A DNA stretch of 22,938 nt, taken from a virus. Under the pieces are notes generated by a model. The model was not told where the DNA came from. It searched no databases and saw only the letters and a program-made list of their open reading frames with translations. This document shows positions 21,594 through 22,938 of this stretch, piece after piece (within the stretch, counting starts at the first letter, position 1; every line of letters begins with the position of its first letter). A program made the position numbers and the translations under genes. The DNA is taken from IMG/VR virus record IMGVR_UViG_3300032241_000076, positions 1 to 22,938 of that record; one strand, 5' to 3'.

Positions 21594-21872
21594 ATGGACT
21601 TTAAAACAGGATCACATAATTATGGTAAATCAGGGGCAGGTATGAGTAAAGCACAATTTCCAGAACTAAAGAAAGCTATAGAAAAACAAGTAGCAGGTAC
21701 ACATTACAAGAAGTTTGTAATACAACCTGTTGAATTTATAACTAAAAATGATATACCTTATATTGAAGGTAACATCATTAAATACATATGTAGATGGCGT
21801 GATAAAGGTGGTATAGAAGACCTTGATAAAGTTATTCATTATGTAGAACTACTTAAAGAATTGAAGACATAA
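21594..21872 (+). CDS. DUF3310 protein, putative phage nucleotide kinase-like
   Basis: The 92-residue protein contains 'KQVAGTHYKKFVIQPVEFIT', then 'EGNIIKYICRWRDKGGIEDL' and 'KVIHYVELL', the hallmark DUF3310 core found in many phages and often annotated as a nucleotide kinase without proof. The ATG at 21594 begins exactly at a predicted transcription start. An alternative in-frame ATG at 21642, 16 codons later, has a GGGGCAGG sequence directly before it. That could be the start on longer transcripts. It stands next to ribonucleotide reductase, which suits a nucleotide role. Confidence 0.8.
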   Translation: MDFKTGSHNYGKSGAGMSKAQFPELKKAIEKQVAGTHYKKFVIQPVEFITKNDIPYIEGNIIKYICRWRDKGGIEDLDKVIHYVELLKELKT

Positions 21873-21873
21873 T

Positions 21874-22032
21874 ATGTTAACGTTAGAAGAACTAAAAGAG
21901 AAGTTAGCAGAACAGATTGATGAAGTAACTCTTTTAGATATACTAGGTATTACATCATATGACCTTGTTGAAAGGTTTGAAGATATAATAGAAGATAAAT
22001 TTGATAAACTAGAGAAAGAAATAGATGGCTGA
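21874..22032 (+). CDS. 52-residue acidic helical protein
   Basis: The gene starts one base after the DUF3310 stop and encodes a Glu/Leu/Asp-rich helix ('LTLEELKEKLAEQIDEVTLL', 'YDLVERFEDIIEDKFDKLEK'). Short proteins ending in such 'DLVERFEDRIEDK' stretches are frequent in phages of this type; function unknown. It overlaps the reductase gene by 8 bp. Confidence 0.65.
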   Translation: MLTLEELKEKLAEQIDEVTLLDILGITSYDLVERFEDIIEDKFDKLEKEIDG

Positions 22033-22938
22033 TAAACTCAGTGATTATGGACGCTTTATCCATAAGAGTAGATATGCTCGCTACTTAGAAACAGAGCAAC
22101 GTCGTGAGTCTTGGGAAGAAACAGTAGCAAGACTAATGGTTTATGTACAGTCTAAAGTACCTGAGTTAACTACAGATCCTATCTATAAAGATAAGTTAAC
22201 TGAGTTACATAATGCTATTCTTAACCTAGAAGTAATGCCTAGTATGCGTCTTCTAATGACTGCAGGTGAAGCTTGTGATAGAGATAACATCTCTGCTTAC
22301 AATTGCTCTTACCTTGCTATCAATAACAAACGAGCTTTTAGTGAAGCTCTATACATTTTAATGAATGGTACTGGTGTAGGATTCTCATGTGAAAGACAAG
22401 AGATTAATAAACTACCTACGTTACCTGAACGTTTCAAGGAGGTAGATGATGTCATCGTTGTCGGAGATAGCAAACTTGGTTGGGCTAAAGCATTTAAAAA
22501 GCTCTTGTCCTCATTGTGGGAAGGAGATATCCCCAGAGTCGACTATTCTAAAGTTAGACCCGCAGGTTCAAGGCTTAAAACCTTTGGAGGCCGTGCTAGC
22601 GGTCCAGACCCGTTGCGAAAACTGTTTCAATTTACTGTGGATACCTGTAAAGGAGCTGCAGGAAGAAAACTAAACAGTTTAGAAGTACATGACATCATGT
22701 GTATGATTGGTGAGATTGTTGTAGTAGGTGGTGTAAGACGATCTGCTCTAATCTCTTTGAGTAACTTAACAGATAAAAGGATGCGAGATGCAAAATCAGG
22801 AGCTTGGTATAACGATCACCCTTACCGAGGACTTGCCAACAACAGTGTGGCCTACACCGAAAGACCCGATTCTGAAACTTTCATGGAAGAATGGCTCGCT
22901 TTGGTTAAGTCCAAATCAGGTGAACGAGGAATCTTTAA
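22025..22938 (+). CDS. nrdJ: class II (adenosylcobalamin-dependent) ribonucleotide reductase, N-terminal part
   Basis: At least 304 codons are present; the frame runs off the right edge at 'SGERGIF'. Diagnostic segments: 'MPSMRLLMTAGEA', 'AYNCSYLAINN' (C94, one of the active-site redox pair), 'ILMNGTGVGFSCE' (112-123), 'DSKLGWAKAFKKLL', 'RVDYSKVRPAGSRLKTFGGR', 'GAAGRKLNSLEVHDI' and 'VVVGGVRRSALISLSNL'. This is the monomeric B12-dependent type, which makes dNTPs without oxygen or a second subunit. The thiyl-radical cysteine and C-terminal pair lie outside the window. It needs host cobalamin. The start codon overlaps the upstream gene and has only a weak AGAGAAAG site. Confidence 0.92.
   Translation, partial: MADKLSDYGRFIHKSRYARYLETEQRRESWEETVARLMVYVQSKVPELTTDPIYKDKLTELHNAILNLEVMPSMRLLMTAGEACDRDNISAYNCSYLAINNKRAFSEALYILMNGTGVGFSCERQEINKLPTLPERFKEVDDVIVVGDSKLGWAKAFKKLLSSLWEGDIPRVDYSKVRPAGSRLKTFGGRASGPDPLRKLFQFTVDTCKGAAGRKLNSLEVHDIMCMIGEIVVVGGVRRSALISLSNLTDKRMRDAKSGAWYNDHPYRGLANNSVAYTERPDSETFMEEWLALVKSKSGERGIF

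Noticed and set aside
22446-22673. 75-codon plus-strand ORF with CPHC and CENC pairs resembling a zinc ribbon
   Set aside because: The same bases in the main frame encode strictly conserved ribonucleotide reductase segments (DYSKVRPAG, TFGGR). The ORF is a shadow; the cysteine pairs arise by chance from that sequence.
1-22938. CRISPR array, insertion sequence or integrase
   Set aside because: No regularly spaced repeats, no transposase-like protein and no recombinase or att-like core were seen in the window.

Overview
The window is a segment of an AT-rich lytic tailed bacteriophage genome. The evidence is a head-assembly and DNA-packaging module (terminase small and large subunits, portal, scaffold-like protein, structural protein) together with a T7-like replication module (TOPRIM primase, DnaB-type helicase, family A DNA polymerase, OB-fold ssDNA-binding protein, FEN-type 5'-3' exonuclease, T7 endonuclease I-type resolvase). 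The order resembles marine T7-like podoviruses, but no phage RNA polymerase lies in the window. Recognisable promoters look like host sigma-70 sites. A pqqA gene suggests a Gram-negative, PQQ-making host; that is inference.

Layout. Positions 1-7173 are transcribed leftward: pqqA, TerS, three small basic proteins, TerL, portal, a small protein, a GroES-like co-chaperonin, scaffold, an unknown protein, and a structural protein cut by the window edge. Positions 7174-8445 form a gene-poor divergent region. It holds outward-facing promoters, a 90-bp tract of pure A/T, and about 0.9 kb that folds into many helices and ends in a strong intrinsic terminator. I read this as a large structured noncoding RNA of the GOLLD/ROOL kind, although class membership is unproven. 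Positions 8446-10287 carry small early-type or unknown genes and a lysis cluster (SleB-type hydrolase plus a one-helix membrane protein). Positions 10369-13613 carry a three-gene cassette: COOH-NH2 amidoligase, class II glutamine amidotransferase and ATP-grasp ligase, predicted to make a peptide or amide modification. A consensus promoter inside the end of the ATP-grasp gene starts the replication module (13616-21572). A further promoter at 21559-21587 serves nucleotide metabolism (DUF3310 protein, small protein, B12-dependent ribonucleotide reductase, cut at the right edge).

The points most worth following are: (1) a 23-residue PqqA precursor peptide, a host-metabolism gene too short for ordinary gene calling; (2) the large structured RNA unit with its own promoter and terminator; (3) the amidoligase/GATase/ATP-grasp cassette; (4) a DNA polymerase split into two overlapping ORFs exactly before motif A; (5) two promoters with the same TGGTATAAT-N6-ATG layout that predict leaderless mRNAs for TerS and the DUF3310 gene. 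Genes are tightly packed, with many 1-20 bp overlaps, several TTG starts, and at least two long out-of-frame overlaps.
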